Below, piece after piece: positions 22,665-23,345 of a DNA stretch of 23,345 nt (position 1 is its first letter; each line of letters opens with the position of its first letter). Under the pieces are notes generated by a model, which worked only from the letters and a program-made list of their open reading frames with translations, was not told the origin of the DNA and did not search any database. The stretch spans positions 1-23,345 of the forward strand of contig JBBQHC010000034.1 of NCBI GenBank assembly GCA_038323615.1, written 5' to 3'. Source of the DNA: JBBKXP01 sp038323615. GTDB taxonomy: Bacteria > Pseudomonadota > Alphaproteobacteria > Rhodobacterales > Rhodobacteraceae. The position numbers were made by a program, and so were the translations under genes.

Positions 22665-23345
22665 ATGACCCTCTCCCTCCCCGCCGTCCGTGGCACCCTG
22701 ACCCCTGACCGACCCCTCGCCGATCTGACGTGGATGCGCGTCGGGGGCCCGGCGGATGTATTGTTCCAACCTGCGGACACGGATGATTTGTCGGCCTTCC
22801 TTGCCGCGCTCGATCCTGCGATTCCGGTCTTTCCGATGGGCGTCGGGTCTAACTTGATCGTCCGTGATGGCGGGATCCGGGGCGTGGTGATCCGGCTGGG
22901 GCGGGGATTCAACGGCATCGAGGTTGCCGATCAAACGGTGACCGCCGGGGCTGCCGCGCTAGATGCCCATGTTGCGCGCAAGGCGGCGCAATCGGGTCTT
23001 GACCTGACATTCCTGCGCACGATCCCCGGCACCATCGGCGGCGCGGTGCGGATGAATGCGGGGTGTTATGGGTCATATGTTGCCGATGTGCTGGACAGCG
23101 TGACGGTGGTGGCACGTGACGGCACCGTCCGCACCCTGCAAGCCGGCGACCTGCATCTGGCCTACCGACAATCGACCTTGCCGGACGGCGCGGTGATCAC
23201 CCACGCGACCTTTGGCGCACCCAAACGCGATCCGGTGGCGTTGGACGCGAAAATGACCGCGCAACTGGCCAAACGCGACGAAACCCAGCCGACCAGGGAT
23301 CGCACGGCGGGCAGCACGTTCCGCAATCCGGCCGGGTTTTCCAGC
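22665..23345 (+). CDS. murB: MurB, UDP-N-acetylenolpyruvoylglucosamine reductase (5' part; runs off the window)
   Basis: The first 227 residues of MurB, the FAD enzyme that reduces UDP-GlcNAc-enolpyruvate to UDP-MurNAc, the substrate of MurC. The FAD-binding region is visible as TWMRVGGPADVLF (residues 22-34), GVGSNLIVRDGG (59-70) and PGTIGGAVRMNAGCYG. Near the cut end lies GSTFRNPAG, whose Ser217 is the likely catalytic acid in this family. The ATG at 22665 fits the length of relatives; an in-frame ATG at 22626 would add 13 residues of no recognisable character. No good ribosome binding site precedes either. The gene is truncated by the window only. Confidence 0.94.
   Translation, partial: MTLSLPAVRGTLTPDRPLADLTWMRVGGPADVLFQPADTDDLSAFLAALDPAIPVFPMGVGSNLIVRDGGIRGVVIRLGRGFNGIEVADQTVTAGAAALDAHVARKAAQSGLDLTFLRTIPGTIGGAVRMNAGCYGSYVADVLDSVTVVARDGTVRTLQAGDLHLAYRQSTLPDGAVITHATFGAPKRDPVALDAKMTAQLAKRDETQPTRDRTAGSTFRNPAGFSS

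Overview
This window is the front two thirds of a division and cell wall (dcw) cluster from an alphaproteobacterium, almost certainly a member of the Rhodobacterales. The GC-rich composition supports this, as do an Mrp gene next to mraZ, the gene order mraZ-rsmH-ftsL-ftsI-murE-murF-mraY-murD-ftsW-murG-murC-murB, DUF2484 genes between murC and murB, and a DUF1127 gene followed by stem-loops with CCUCCUCCC loops (the CcsR or 'cuckoo' RNA arrangement known from Rhodobacter).

Layout. (1) Positions 1-2113 hold the 3' part of a UvrD/PcrA-type helicase gene whose 5' end lies outside the window. (2) On the minus strand, 3450 down to 2186, are a putative heat-shock-type promoter, a 71-aa DUF1127 protein (CcaF1-like), six consecutive hairpins whose loops display an anti-Shine-Dalgarno-like CCUCCUCCC, and a LysE-type exporter. 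(3) Mrp/ApbC starts at 3629. (4) Positions 4703-5351 are a 649-bp gene-free region with several inverted and direct repeats, ending at mraZ. (5) Positions 5352-14929 hold mraZ, rsmH, ftsL, ftsI, murE, murF, mraY, a small ACT-domain gene and murD, packed with overlaps of a few bases. (6) A BaiN/HI0933-type flavoprotein gene lies head-on against murD (14926-16110, minus); the two stop codons overlap. (7) ftsW, murG and murC follow from a new intergenic region. (8) Between murC and murB is about 2.7 kb of accessory material: two three-helix small membrane proteins, two tandem DUF2484 paralogues, an Ala-rich gene broken by one in-frame amber codon, and a 73-nt GC-rich palindrome. (9) murB runs off the right end.

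How the genes work together: MurB (partial), MurC, MurD, MurE and MurF build UDP-MurNAc-pentapeptide. MraY and MurG convert it to lipid I and lipid II. FtsW and FtsI polymerise and crosslink septal murein. FtsL is part of the division scaffold, MraZ is the cluster regulator, and RsmH methylates 16S rRNA.

The most interesting non-gene structure is the six-hairpin RNA array. Its family is known from Rhodobacter, but the six-loop arrangement in two groups of three is worth examining. The next best leads are the amber-interrupted gene, the mraZ leader stem-loop, and the paired GANTC palindromes upstream of mraZ and ftsW.
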